Shown: positions 1-11,599 of the stretch, piece after piece
Layout: each line of letters begins with the position of its first letter
Numbering within the stretch: the stretch's first letter is position 1
Assembly (NCBI GenBank): GCA_029237695.1
Contig: CM055265.1
Location: 118,621,078-118,685,077, forward strand
Direction of reading: 5' to 3'
Length of the DNA stretch: 64,000 nt
Source: Conchocele bisecta
Lineage: Eukaryota > Mollusca > Bivalvia > Lucinida > Thyasiridae
Notes under the pieces: model-generated
What the model saw: only the letters and a program-made list of their open reading frames with translations
Told to the model about the DNA's origin: nothing
Database searches by the model: none
Position numbers and translations under genes: made by a program

Positions 1-240
1 ACCACATGTGCAAGCACGCTTCAATGTCAAACTGCAATCACAGAATAATATTGCAATTCGAAGGCCGTGGCTACATTCAAACAAACATGTGTACGCGAAG
101 GGGCTGACTAAACAATTAAATAGTTACAGTTCACATATTATATAATAACTATACATGTAATACGTATTGAATACGGTGTGGAAGGTAATATAGCCGTAGA
201 AATAGGACAGGTTCCGTGAAACAGACCGCAGCCTACTTAC
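1..240 (-). other. GFUS intron 2 (partial)
   Basis: Intronic sequence following the GTAAGT donor at 240-235 on the minus strand. Bases 60-200 resemble a dispersed repeat also seen near 36530-36600 (shared TATAGTTCACATATT-type motif). No coding signal seen. Confidence 0.6.
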
Positions 241-355
241 AAATATATCCAGCTGCTGGCCAATCTGGAAATAAACCCCGCCCACCATGGCGGCACAGTG
301 TAACACGTGGGTCGGCCGGAACTTCTCAAACACACGGCACGTCGCAGCCAAGTCT
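241..355 (-). CDS. GFUS: GDP-L-fucose synthase, exon 2 (partial gene)
   Basis: Second coding exon of GDP-L-fucose synthase, the cytosolic NADPH-dependent epimerase/reductase that converts GDP-4-keto-6-deoxymannose to GDP-L-fucose. It is 115 nt. The first base completes the codon split at the end of exon 1, followed by 38 codons. The peptide contains FEKFRPTHVLHCAAMVGG, matching the family stretch FEKV-PTHVIHLAAMVGG of the short-chain dehydrogenase fold, and ends QQLDIF where the human protein has YNLDFW at the same spacing. Borders: acceptor CAATAG at 361-356, donor GTAAGT at 240-235. The residues after AAMVGG are unusually divergent. Later exons with the catalytic Tyr-x3-Lys lie beyond the left edge. 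Confidence 0.85.
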
Positions 356-689
356 CTATTGAGATAAAGCAGATAAAGCAGAGCATTACATAAGTAAATT
401 AAATAAATGTAGTTTCTTTTTATCACCGCCGTTCGTTCGTCTGTTGCCACACCCGTTCACGGGCGTCAACGAAATAAGAGAATATTCATATCTTTTGCAA
501 CAAATATGACATACGTTTTCATCGACTGGTGTGAAATGTCCATATTTCGCACCACTCGAAGAACATATTATGTCATATCCATTGCCAAAATGTGAGTATT
601 CTATTTATTATCCCATCAAGAAAATGAGTCAGTTTGTAAGAATGTATACGGTAAGAAATGTGCGTTGTCAATGTGTATGATCACGAAGT

Positions 690-1012
690 TACAATAACAA
701 CAACAAGTACTGAAACTTCCAGAAGCCTTCCGATTCAAAGAACGTATTCCTTTATGTTGTCCTTATTATGTAACGGATTTTGATGAACTATGTCGGATCA
801 AAAGCATCTTGTTAAGCTGCATTTAGTTATCTCGGTACTTTGGCCAAAACTTCTGTCGTTTTTGCGAAGAATCGATTTCCGTGTATACAGACACGGAAAT
901 CGATTCTTCCAAAAAAACGACATACGTATGTGCTGAACTCCCGGGACCACCAAATGCAGCTCATGAAGACGCGGTTGCTGCGCCATATTTCATCAAAATC
1001 CGTTGCCTATTA
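690..1012. mobile_element. Foldback element with GAATCGATT hairpin, copy 1
   Basis: A perfect hairpin (866-909, GAAGAATCGATTTCCGTGT arms) sits inside a looser inverted repeat whose arms contain GCTGCATTT and CCAAATGCAGC. A second copy, with arms closing on GAATCGATTC, is at 31315-31468. The left flank (690-790) reappears in reverse orientation at 33075-33215, so the element has at least two separate modules. Confidence 0.65.
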
Positions 1013-1599
1013 AGGAAAATATCAATAATACTTACCTGGAGTGTACGCATATGAATATAGATACCGGAAATACTGGTAATTCATCGGAAGTTGTTCATTT
1101 CATCGCTGAGAAAATATAACTTTTATGTACATAGTATATCTATATGTATGGCATGGGTAGGTACATGTATGTAATAAATTGAATGTATTGTGACATGTAT
1201 ATGCCACGCCCCATACGCAAATAGCTTTGAAAAATAGCGATATTGTGAATATTTTGCTGACAACTGAAAACTATTCAGTTTGTGCTATATTTTCCATAGC
1301 GAACGCCTGTAATCTGATATAGATCTCTACTCTCTGTTGAAAATGGTTTCGTTGACTAATTGTGGAGCAGAGCAGACCCAGATCAGACTGTGCGGACAAG
1401 TAGTTAATTCAAGGACTGGACTAATGTATAAGGGAGATAATCAATGTAGTACTAACTGTGAGTAATAGCAGTTTCTAACAGAGTAGTGTCCCTTAGACTA
1501 AGGAAAATGGCTGTCGGTAAACTGGCGAATTTTTGATACTGACAAACGGGATTCGTCTGCTGTCACTGGGTGGCCGAGGTGCTGAAATGAGCCAGTCTC

Positions 1600-1705
1600 C
1601 TTTCTTATATAGACACTGGATCTGACAGTCAGCCAATCGGTGGCCATGACATTCTGACAGTCAGCCATTTCATTGGTTGGAATTAGAGCGCTGACTGTCA
1701 AGTTT
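1600..1705. repeat. Short motif cluster CTGACAGTCAGCCA
   Basis: The motif GACAGTCAGCCA occurs twice and TGACTGTCA once within about 100 bp, beside two ATTGG/CCAAT boxes. Nothing coding is recognised. It could be part of an unrecognised repeat or a small regulatory cluster. Confidence 0.3.
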
Positions 1706-2513
1706 CCGCCATCTTGGATTTGAAAGTTACATTTTTTGGGCTTTAGACTAGAAATACAGCGTAGATAGCTCACATATCGTGACGGTCAGATGTCCAGACG
1801 ATTCTACATGTCAAAATACATCATGTAGTGTAAAACTATGAAAATAAACATGCATTTAATGAGTGACCGCCAGCCAGAAAGGCTGCGTGAATCGACAGTC
1901 AAATAATGGCGGTCACGAAACTTTGCGAGCACCGCCGAACAAATAATTAGACTAATGGAGCTATGAGAACGTTTGAGGTATGATCACCTATGTAAATACT
2001 TAGGAGGAGTGTTGAGCTACCAAAATATATCTGTATGACACCATGATAATGAATATCCAGCCCAAACTGGCCTAATAAAGGTGGGTATGTGACCTCCAGC
2101 GAAGTGTCAAATCAATGTCAACAGTCGACAATGGCCATCCACGGCATTCTGTTGTGATTCACACAGCAGAATGTGAATAGTATGGCTTATATAGCAGTTA
2201 CGTAGCACACCACAATATTCATCTGATCTGGCAAATCACTCATTAAATAAAGTAGTTAATGTTTTTATGACAGCTGGGGAATGGAACGATCCATTTGACT
2301 GCTAAAATAAGGATCATTTCCTTACAATATATACTTTAAAATTCACATCTGTGACACGTGTTTTAAGGTATGTATAGCCTTAGCATATTGGTCACACAAC
2401 TGTAACAATGATCATATGCATGTACAACTAAATTATGGAAAGCAATACCAGAAGGTTGCATGAAATATGTATGACATGATTCGCAGTTACAGCAATTCGC
2501 CATCCCACGTTTG

Positions 2514-2545
2514 TATAAATAGGAAGCTGTCTTGAATCAAGCAGT
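2514..2545 (+). promoter_or_regulatory. TATA-like box
   Basis: TATAAATAG at 2514-2522 stands upstream of a run of overlapping short plus-strand reading frames (2596-2983) that I do not recognise. In AT-rich DNA this may be chance. Confidence 0.2.
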
Positions 2546-2975
2546 TAAGCAGTCAGCTAGTCACTTACATACTCCGCTTCTAGTCACTTAGTGATTTGCG
2601 TTTCGGTTTCTCGTCCAGGCCGCTAGTTGTATATTTTATGAACTATCAAAGAACTTACAATTACACATCGACATGTATAATAAAGAATCATAAATTGGAT
2701 GCTGTTTATACAGTCGTCAAATGTTCTTCCCGAGGGTGGTCTACAGAAACTGTACATGCGAATACAATACAGAACGCTCGCAAATTCGAGTTCCACAGCA
2801 GTCGCATTACGTCTCGGAAAATCAACTACAGATGAAATTCTACTCTATGCGGGCAATGCATCGATACAGAAATATCAACATCCGGAATACGAGACAATTA
2901 TGATATTCGTCTATCAGGTCTACCAAAAGCAGTTGTCATTATATATATATACATTACATCCATATATAATTTTAA

Positions 2976-3103
2976 TAGGTTAGTGCCGTGAATGGGAAAA
3001 CATATATGGCAAGGCTTAGGAAACGGGATGGGCGAGGCTCTACCGAGCACATCCCGTTTCCGTGCCGCGCCAAATATGTTTTCCCATTCACGGCACTAAC
3101 CTA
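2976..3103. mobile_element. Palindromic foldback element
   Basis: Inverted repeat with arms of about 52 bp (TAGGTTAGTGCCGTGAATGG and its complement) around a loop of about 20 bp, nearly mismatch-free outside one 8-bp patch. No coding capacity; MITE-like. Confidence 0.8.
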
Positions 3104-3111
3104 CTATTCTA

Positions 3112-3276
3112 TTTATCCCGTCAACACCTACAAATAGCTTTAAAATGCAATACACGTAACCCCAGCCACCGCACATATTCATACGCAGTGATTAGGTCGT
3201 ATTGACAGGATGTCAAAAATGTTTCAAGGCACCGTGTTTCACGGCACATATATACGCACTGTGTTGACGGGATAAA
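3112..3276. mobile_element. MITE-like element, TTTATCCCGTCAACAC ends
   Basis: A 165-bp unit bounded by perfect 16-bp inverted ends (3112-3127 and 3261-3276), directly beside the 2976-3103 foldback. The inner sequence has no coding potential. Confidence 0.7.
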
Positions 3277-3535
3277 ATACATTGTCAAGCAAATATTACA
3301 CGTACAGTTTGTCCATCTTATTCACATACATCATAGATAAATTACCCATAGCATGTATGCCACAAACTCATATATATGTATCATATTCATACAAGATAGA
3401 ACAATAGTAAATTCAGTAATATATATTAAATAAACAACCTTCTAAAATGTCATATTGCTTTCAAAATCTACGCTGACGGACACGGTGCTACATGCTATGC
3501 TTGTACTTTTTAACATTATATTTAAAACTAGAGAA

Positions 3536-3998
3536 AGTGAGCAGGGGCTCACGTATACCCCCGGCCGCCGCCTGGACCGACAAATAAAAACTTTAACGCA
3601 AATATTTAAAAAGAAACTTAGCGCAAATTTCTAAAGTCATTTGACCTTGGATATGAAGGCCGCATGTGTGTGGTATGGAATGAAAATATGGATGATGATA
3701 AAGAAATGTATGAAGTTTGAAATTGATCCGACTTACCGTTGCAGAGATAATGGTTATTTGAAAACGTTAACGCAAATCTTACAGAACTTGGACATGAAGT
3801 GTGGAATGGAATGAAAATATGGATGGTGATAAGGAAGAATGTGAAGGTGGAGGTCAATCCGACTTACCGTTTCAGAGATAATGGGTACCCAACAACTTTA
3901 ACGTGGACAGACGGACGGGCAAACGGACGGAAGGACGGACGGACTTTTGAAAACTATATACATGTATATACATGTACTTCGTATGCCGGGGTATAATT
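3536..3998 (+). mobile_element. Pearl-like tandem-repeat element
   Basis: GC-rich head, then two core units of about 185 bp each (both contain GGAATGAAAATATGGATG and CCGACTTACCGT), then an ACGG-type microsatellite (3906-3942) and a short closing hairpin (CTTCGTATGCCGGGGTATA). Head, tandem core, ACGG tract and tail hairpin is the layout described for bivalve pearl/DTC84-type non-autonomous elements. Confidence 0.65.
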
Positions 3999-4339
3999 AT
4001 TATTTACGATACATGAAATAGCAAAGCATCGCTCTGTCATGAGTACATGTACATCAACATCAGAATGCGTACCACACGTGTTATTACGTTGCTCATGTAT
4101 ATATAACATTAGTGCATTGAGTAGCGGTTTCATTTCTATGGTAGTAAGTTATATTAAAGTAACCAGTGCGCCATGCAGTACACACACTAGCTACCAGACT
4201 AACGAATACGTTAAGTATGTATTTATTGCAGATTGAATATTTCTCTCTATTTTGCCAGACACGTCTATTTTTCTGGTAGTCATGTTCGGCGATTATCATG
4301 GATTATCACGGATGCATCGACTTTGTCTTATATTATATT

Positions 4340-4672
4340 ATAATTTGGAAATTTACTCCGAAACCTGGCGAGATAGCTTGAAAATGATGTCACTAAGAAA
4401 ACAAGTTAGATTTTGAAAATCGGTCCACAAATAAAAAAAATTAAAAAAAAAACATTTAAAAAAAATCTATTTTTAGCCACCATGTTAAATTTCCATAGGA
4501 AAATCTTTTTTTCGCAATAAAATAAATATTTGATGGAATTTCATAAAATATTTTTTTTGAGGAGGGTGACTTTTTTGTTATTGATAAAAAAGTACTTACT
4601 GTTAAATATAGTTTCGATTTAATGTGTTTAATAGCCAAAAGTTCGTCGGCAGCAAAACGTGGAACAGACAGT
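4340..4672. mobile_element. Family 5 element copy
   Basis: Shares TTTTTCGCAATAAAAT, TTAAATTTCCATAG and the ending GTCGGCA...AAAACGTGGAACAGACAGTA with copies at 46440-47628, 54370-54641 and 58345-59657. AT-rich and non-coding. Confidence 0.6.
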
Positions 4673-5081
4673 AATTATATTTTATGCACTTGCAGTTTGA
4701 CAAGTATATCGTTTTGCTCGAGCATCTCTCAACAAATGAAAATCGAATGCACATCATTGTATACCATTGATATTTAACTTACTTGTTACGTGTTATGTTC
4801 AGTAATCTAAACTATTAAAAACGATTAAGCCAGGTTCATGTTAGTACAACTACAATTGTATGTTCTTTCACTGCTATAATAATTTATTTTTTTACGATAC
4901 GTATTCTGTTGTTTGTTTACACTTTTACAAACAAAGCATACACGTGGAAATGAGTAATGTACTGATATACACGTACATTATACATTTATTTCTAACTGAA
5001 CTATTAACATGACAATATTTGCTAGTAACTATGCACATAACGTGACCCATTGAGGATGAAAAGAAACAACACTATCGTAAG

Positions 5082-5262
5082 ATTATACAACTGCTTAGAT
5101 TCACAGAAAACGAACATGATACTCATGTTCGTTTTCTGTGAATCTAAGTAGTTGTATAATGGTCTTTATGTTATTCAAAGAATATTCATACAACTGCTTA
5201 GACTCACAGAAAACGAACATGATTATCATGTTCGTTTTCTGTGAATCTAAGCAGTTGTATAA
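5082..5262. repeat. Tandemly duplicated perfect hairpin
   Basis: Two palindromes (5082-5160 and 5189-5259), each with arms of about 35 bp (ACAACTGCTTAGATTCACAG followed by AAAACGAACATGA), are repeated about 102 bp apart. Both are followed by TAATGGTCTTTATGTTATTC. Downstream sequence up to 5340 reappears at 25430-25480. Confidence 0.8.
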
Positions 5263-6671
5263 TGGTCTTTATGTTATTCAAAGAATATTTATACCTCGAA
5301 AACAGTATATGGGTGGTTGTCCCACTAAACTATTAAATAATAAAAATGTACCGACATTTTAATTGAATACCGTATGAGTAAGTGAATTTACGGAAGCCCG
5401 TTAGTGCCACATAGAGTAACATTTGTTTTCGTTTTTTTTTTTATTTTTTTTTTCGTTTTTCGTAGAGTAACTTTGTTTTAACATATTCGTTTTTCGTAGA
5501 GTAACTTTTTTTTTACCATATTCGTTTTTCGTAGAGTAACTTTTTTTTTATCTCGTAATTACGAGGTAACATATTCGTTTTTGTAGAGTAACTTTTTTTT
5601 ATCTCGTTAACATATTCGTTTTGTGTAGAGTAACTTTTTGTTTATCTCGTAATTACGAGATAACATATTCGTTTTTCGTAGAGTAACTTTTTTTTTACAT
5701 ACAAATGGAGACGGTAGTTCTGCAAGGGGGATAACTGTGTCTGGTCGTTTCGCTCTAATCCGGTTCGCACTGAGTCGTTTCGCACTGGGTCGTTTCGCTC
5801 TCATTATTGTCCTGGGCATGCATACACAGTTTCAAATCAATCCGAGTGAGATGGATATTAATTTCTAATCAACGAACAATGCAATAATGTTCTAGCATGT
5901 TTAACTAACATTTGATAATTTGTCATTTCCATAAATCCAATATGGCCGCCAAAAATCACTAATATTGTAATAATCGTTAAACTTAAACACTAGTTTTCAA
6001 TTAAACCGCAAGTATATACCTAGTTGACCGACTATAATAGCTTAGCCCTACATGTATCTTGATGTGCTATATTGACATTTTGTGGAATGTGTGCAAATAC
6101 CACTTCATTAACATGATGTGAATCCTGCATTAAAAATATCTGGCTATATTGGAGCAGCAGATTGCTATCTACAACACCTAGGTGTCAGGCAATAAAACCA
6201 GCAATAAATATCTCATCACCAAACTGCCCACTGACCATTCACTGACCATTCACTGACCTTTGTGCTGTAATTATCTGTAGCCGTTTTTTTTTTGGGGAAC
6301 TACTTTCTGGCCTACACATCTCCAGGTCACATGGGAATAGAGCATGTTACATGACTGATGTGTGCACATATGTGTATTACATCTGTTTCTCTACATGAAT
6401 TCCTACTAATCCTAGATCAGTTACAAGTCTGACCATTCAAAATAGTGAGATTTGCAAACATACTGTTATGATTAACGTTTATGGTACATCTCTAAACCGG
6501 ACAGAAAATGTGATATTCATCCTGACTTTCAGTGGTTCAATTTTCAGTGGAAACTCTCTAAACCAGACACATTGTGGATGTTATATGAGCCAGGATCTGA
6601 GATAACCACCCTTATCACATCACCGTATTTCGCCGATACTGATTTCGTGAAATCGCCATAGTTTTCGTAAA

Positions 6672-6902
6672 TGTTGCTGCGACTGGAGAAAGGGGTCTTA
6701 TGGGCTTATTGATTAATCTACATCTTTATCTGCTGCAAGGCTCTTGTTGCTTGAATTTGATATATGTTGTCATCTAGAGGTATGCTTGCTATATCATTGG
6801 CTGAACATCGTATGCCCTGATCAGACTGCGCGGATGCGCAGGCTGATCTGGGGCTACGCTGGTTGCATAACCCATAAGACCCCTATCTGCAGTCACAGCC
6901 AC
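6672..6902. mobile_element. Family 2 MITE copy (diverged)
   Basis: Begins GCTGCGACTGGAGAAAGGGG and ends CATAAGACCCCTATCTGCAGTCACAGCCAC. Inside is the family signature TGATCAGACTGCGCGG...GCAGGCTGATCTGGG. It lies within the 3.1-kb element. Confidence 0.7.
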
Positions 6903-6912
6903 AAATGACATC

Positions 6913-6985
6913 GAAAATTGACACAGATTTCAAATCTCATGCAGAATTAAATTCCGCATGAGCTCTGAAATTTGTGTCAATTTTC
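6913..6985. repeat. Hairpin GAAAATTGACACA
   Basis: Imperfect inverted repeat; arms GAAAATTGACACAGATTTCA and CATGCAG pair across a short AATTAAATT centre. A similar TTGACA-armed hairpin stands at 57368-57430. Confidence 0.6.
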
Positions 6986-9262
6986 TATGTTATTTACGGA
7001 AAAGTACTTGATTTAGATAAACCAAATTTTATGCTGACACATATTCACATGTCTTTGTCTAATAGAATGTATTAATACGTGTGCCTTCTTCAAGACCATG
7101 ATAGCCAGATAGCTATAGGCCAATTTAATAATCGAAATATTCAAAAAGCTTATTTCTGAACGGATTTTCATTTTAAAAAAAACGGGCATAGCTATATTTT
7201 TCTGAAAAACATAATTATGTTGGTTGTTTTTTCATCCCTGTGGGAAATTTACATTTAAAAAAAACAACACTAATGTCCACTACTCTTAATTGCTGGCTAT
7301 AAAATCAGATAACCCTTTGAATCTCTGTAGGGGCTACAGGTATCATCTGGGTATAATGGGAAGCTCACCACAGGGGTCGATGGTAAAAGGTTGGATTTCA
7401 ACCTCATCTACGTTCTTCTAGATGAGGTTGGAATTTTAATACAATGTTTACAGCATGAACTGGGTCGGGACAAATACATGTTGCAAAACACATGAATGTA
7501 TTTGTAATTATCAATAGCTAAGAGATTTTAAGGCAGACTCAATGAGTGTTTATTACTAAATAGGATATGCTACCTGTACATCTGAGGGGGGGTGGGGGGG
7601 GGGGAGTCATAAAAATCCTCATCTAAATAATTATATAAGAATATAACACACCCCAGCCACTGAGGGCTAACACATTTGCGCACAACACATGTAAATATCA
7701 ACAGAGTTGTTTACATTGTGAACAGCATAGGTCCAGGAAAGAGAATATATTATAATATATATATATATCAGAAAGTAAAAAATTACTGATCATGAATTGC
7801 GCATAAATTAACAGAAGAGAAAGGAAATATCTTGAGAGACTTTACTGTGATAAATATATAATAATTGTCAGTCGGAATGACAAGTGCATGGGGCAGGTTA
7901 ATAGGTGGACATACATCAGGGCGTGGAATAGAACACAGAAAGGCTTTTGACCGCTCAGACAGTACATACATACACACATCATGAAGGAGCATCATTCTGG
8001 ATGATGCAAAATGGGGTGAAAATGCAAGTGCATACACTATATTAGTACTTTATGAATCTTAATAGCATTATCCTTTTTGCGGACACAATAATTATGTTCA
8101 TAATCATATGACACAGATGAAGGATATGATAAATGTCTGAAATCAGAACGGAAATGTAATTGGAAAGCCAACTTTTATATACTACTCAAAATTGTATTTA
8201 CATTGAATGCTAGTTTTGTACTGTATGGTTTATAGAAGCTATTTAATTTCATTGTAAGATGTATATTTAGAAGTAATAAGTCATCCAGATAAAAAAGTTA
8301 CTCTACGAAAAACGAATATGTTTAATTACGAGATAAAAAAAAAGTTACTCTTCGAAAAACAAATATGTTATCTCGTAATTACGAGATAAAAAAAAAGTTA
8401 CTCAACGAAAAACGAAAAAAAAATAAAACGAAAAACGAAAAAAAAAGTTACTCTATATGGCACTAACGGGCTTCCGTATGAATTGACGTTTATGGTAGTT
8501 ATCATATAATTGAGCACATACGATCACATGCAACATCCATTTTGTACCGTAGTATGTAATACATTAATTTCCTAAAATTAGAAATTATCAATACAATAGA
8601 CAGAAAGTATATGTATATATAGTAATTTCCAATAATCTCCGAAGGGAAGCACATTTAATATACATTGTTTTAAAATCACTATTTTTATTAAATTTTCGAC
8701 CACATGTTCTTTATCAAAATAGTATGACAATGTATCGGCAGTCCTATGTGACGTCCATAGTGTAGCAGTAAACCGGATGTTATGAGCGGGACGTCATGAC
8801 GTCGCGCGAGCCCAGGCCTTATGTCAAACCACAAAATCACGATGCACCACTTGTGCATCATGATCCCGCGATCCGACACACAGTCCAGGCCCGCACGACT
8901 TCAAACCCATCCCATGACACCCGATACCAGAAACACGAATATCTAAAATATTCGCGTTTCCAGCATCGGGCCGCATGTAGTAAACCAAGAATGCGATTGA
9001 CGCCGCTACCTTATGCAAAAACAAAAACTATATAAATAAATAAATAAACAAAACCCTTTCAACCCGACACCAGTAACGCGATTGTTCGCCATAACAATAT
9101 TCGGTTCCCGCCTTTTAATTATACGTGCTGCTTAATTACCTGAGATCACAGCTATGAAATGCAAGGAGGCGATTATCATGTGCTGCCAAAAACTGCTTTC
9201 ATTACGACACTTATAGAAACTCCGCAGACGACAATAGTCGGTTCCCACCATTAATTAAATAC

Positions 9263-9399
9263 CTTAGGTCGGCATCGTCCGAACCAATGAAATGCCACTC
9301 CTCGTCATCACGACGTTCGGGACCCTCAATCAGTTCCTTAATGGCGAAAGCTGCCGTCCCTCTCCCTCCAGTAACCAGGATCACTTTTTTCTCCGACAT
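9263..9399 (-). CDS. GFUS: GDP-L-fucose synthase, exon 1 (start codon)
   Basis: First coding exon, 45 codons plus two bases. I chose the ATG at 9399-9397 (MSEKKVILVTGG); the frame stays open 18 nt further upstream but has no ATG there. The peptide shows the beta-1/glycine-rich start of a Rossmann fold (VILVTGG) and ends EEWHFIGSDDADL, matching the family EDWVFVSSKDADL, then splices (AG|GTATTT) to exon 2 in phase. The usual TGGxGxxG dinucleotide loop reads TGGRGTAAF, so the third glycine is alanine and the following region differs from the common GLVGKAI. That may mean a diverged paralogue or reduced NADP(H) binding. Exon 2 confirms the assignment. Confidence 0.85.
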
Positions 9400-9770
9400 A
9401 GCCACTTTAGATTGCACAAATGCCCGTTTTATTTTCTAAATGCTATTAACTATTGTTTGACATGTAACCACGGGAAACATTTGCTGTATATACTCATCAA
9501 CAAAACAGCTGCTGTATATACTCAAAAAAAATTGGATTTTAAAGGTTCATGCCCACGCAGCAGATTACACTGTACTACTACTTTTCATTTTCTGTGATGC
9601 CTTATATGAGCCATTTGTCTGCCCACTAACGAGTTATTTTTAATTACGGCGCGTGTTAATTGGTGTTAAATCGCATTTTATATGCCGCGACCAGAAAGGG
9701 TATTTTCCAACCTCGTGCTATTTTTACCAATACTCGTCACGTAACACTGTCAATCATATCACATCTTTGA

Positions 9771-10037
9771 CATGCGCAGTGAAGTATCAGAAGTTGAGAA
9801 GAACAATCTCTGTTCGGGTCCAAATCTAAATCTCCACGTAACTTTTTCCATTTGGTGATCTGGTCACCAATATTAACCACTCACTCTCTCTGTACTGCCT
9901 GTCCCTCAGACATTTCGCCTTTTTTTTGGCTGACGCCGTTTCATACAAGTTCCGTCCTGGGGACGTTTCGACATGTTGATATTCTTGTTTACATATTGGG
10001 AAGCCTACTGGCGCGCGTACTATACTGCGCATGCGCA
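9771..10037 (-). promoter_or_regulatory. Candidate GFUS promoter with NRF-1-type sites
   Basis: Upstream of exon 1 the sequence becomes CpG-richer and contains the palindrome TGCGCATGCGCA (10026-10037) and CATGCGCAGT (9771-9780), both like NRF-1 sites common in TATA-less animal promoters. No TATA box is evident. The start site cannot be fixed from sequence; 9400-9770 shows nothing else clear. Confidence 0.35.
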
Positions 10038-10127
10038 CCGAAGGCCGTGATGTGAAAGTCGTCGTCCACGCACATTATCAAAATAGACTGTTACCGCCGC
10101 GCGTCGCTAACAGTAAATTGATAATTA

Positions 10128-10735
10128 ATAAATGATTATATTTGTATAGCGGGCAGTCGTAAATTTTAGAACTGGTGGAATAGTGACATAATTATACACT
10201 TATTTAATTCCTATAAAGAACATTTTGTGTCTACTGGCAGAGTACTGCGTGGGCAAGTACCTTTAATGTACACACCGACAGAATATACTGTATAGCATGC
10301 GAACAGAAACACCATTGCTATGCTAAAATGAGGTAAATACGTAAAGTATAACTATGTCGTTTTAATGACAGAATATTTTTCAATGAAAAAAATAAAGTAA
10401 GGTTTGTCTTTTTTCTCAAGAAACATGCGAACAGAAACACCATTGCTATGCTAAAATGAGGTAAATACGTAAAGTATAACTATGTCGTTTTAATGACAGA
10501 ATATTTTTCAATGAACAAAAATAAAGTAAGGTTTGTCTTTTTTCTCAAGAAGCAAAAAAAAACAAAAAACAACAAAAAAACTGGCAAAGCCACGAAAGCC
10601 TGGTTTTTCGTAAAAACTTAAATACGAAACTTAAATGTTCTTTATAGGAATTAAATAAGTGTGTAATTGTGTCACTATTCCACCAGTTCTACATATTACG
10701 ACTGCCAGCTACACAAATATAATCATTTAGTAATA
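10128..10735. mobile_element. MITE with 100-bp TIRs and internal duplication
   Basis: Inverted ends of about 100 bp (10128-10230 and 10632-10735) share ACTGGTGGAATAGTGACA and ATTTAATTCCTATAAAGAAC. Between them a 127-bp segment starting CATGCGAACAGAAACACC is tandemly repeated almost identically (10299-10425, 10425-10553). No reading frame of note. Confidence 0.75.
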
Positions 10736-11080
10736 TTTAGTTTACTGATAAGTGACTCGCGGTGGTATCAGGCTATTTTCACATGCAAATGAGACAATAT
10801 ATTTTTCAATTATTTATACTAATTAAATGCGTAATCTGAAAACAAAATATTTTCAATAGATTATAAAGTACGATCATTGCACATCAAATACTAAATACAG
10901 AGAATAAATAGTAATGTCCTTTAGCATTTTACGGAAACACGGTTATCGCCCCTGATATCAGTGTGGATATTTATGTCTGATATAAAATGTGTAATAATGC
11001 CAATAAACACGTGGGTAATGGTGAATTAATGTTTATTTTGCCAGCAAATGTCATATCTACAGAATATACAAAACTATCTA
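10632..11080 (+). repeat. Dispersed repeat, paralogue of 49617-50250
   Basis: About 440 bp matching 49617-50011 and 50245 onward in order and orientation (shared TATCAGGCTATTTTCA, GTTATCGCCCCTGATA, GTGAATTAATGTTTATTTTG, CATATCTACAGAAT). This copy lacks the SINE found in the other and so gives its empty-site sequence. Confidence 0.75.
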
Positions 11081-11089
11081 TCTCCCTAT

Positions 11090-11226
11090 ATTATAAACTT
11101 GGAAAAGTCGCGGGAATACTGGACGAGGCCTTCCGGCCATTCATTCCTATAATAACAGATGCTGGGGGTCGTTTCACTAAACTTCGTAGGACTAAAATGT
11201 TCGTAAGTGCAAATTTGATATGTTAG
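11090..11226. mobile_element. Fragments of family 3 and family 1
   Basis: 11095-11150 is a short family-3 piece (ACTTGGAAAAGTCGCGGGAA). 11163-11226 is the left end of a family-1 element (GTCGTTTCACTAAACTTCG...AAAATGTTCGTAAGTGCAAA). Confidence 0.6.
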
Positions 11227-11599
11227 CGATATAAAACTGTCAAAGCTGTATCAATAAATTATTAATAAAGAACATACGCATGCATAAATTGGTTATTTTA
11301 CCGTGTCAATGTGTTTATCTGACATTTACATGGATATATTGTAAATTTAAAAGCTTCATTTCGTTATGTTTAATGTTGAACAACAACTAGAGAAAAAATG
11401 GCTTCCATGGGAAAATTATTTCCCTGTTCTATTATTTTTTGCAATTTACTAGTTCTACATCAAATATTATTTGTTTAAAGGTATAAAATATACAGTTACC
11501 CTGTATTGACCGATAACACACTATTGACTGACTGATAACACACTATTGACCTGATACAAACATCGGGGTTACAACAAAGTGAAAACTGACGTCCCATTG

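Larger units (their letters stand above)
5376..8484. mobile_element. 3.1-kb TIR element with subterminal repeats
   Basis: Ends CGGAAGCCCGTTAGTGCCA and its complement (5376 and about 8480), flanked on both sides by TA. Inside each end are repeats of GTTACTCTACGAAAAACGAATAT separated by the palindrome CTCGTAATTACGAG (left 5400-5695, right 8293-8455). The interior contains a family-2 copy, two hairpins and a G-run, but no transposase. Interior 5830-6660 and 7000-8280 otherwise show nothing recognisable. Non-autonomous DNA transposon by structure; superfamily not assigned. Confidence 0.7.
356..9262 (-). other. GFUS intron 1 (8.9 kb)
   Basis: Intron between the two recognised GFUS exons (donor GTATTT at 9262-9257, acceptor AG at 357-356). 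Exon 1 ends two bases into a codon and exon 2 supplies the third, so the phases agree. The intron is almost entirely mobile DNA, listed separately. Bases 356-680 and 1013-2500 show no recognisable element apart from short repeated motifs. Confidence 0.75.

Noticed and set aside
9826..10055. Short frames on both strands upstream of GFUS
   Set aside because: Overlapping frames in a GC-richer promoter-like segment; neither resembles a protein.
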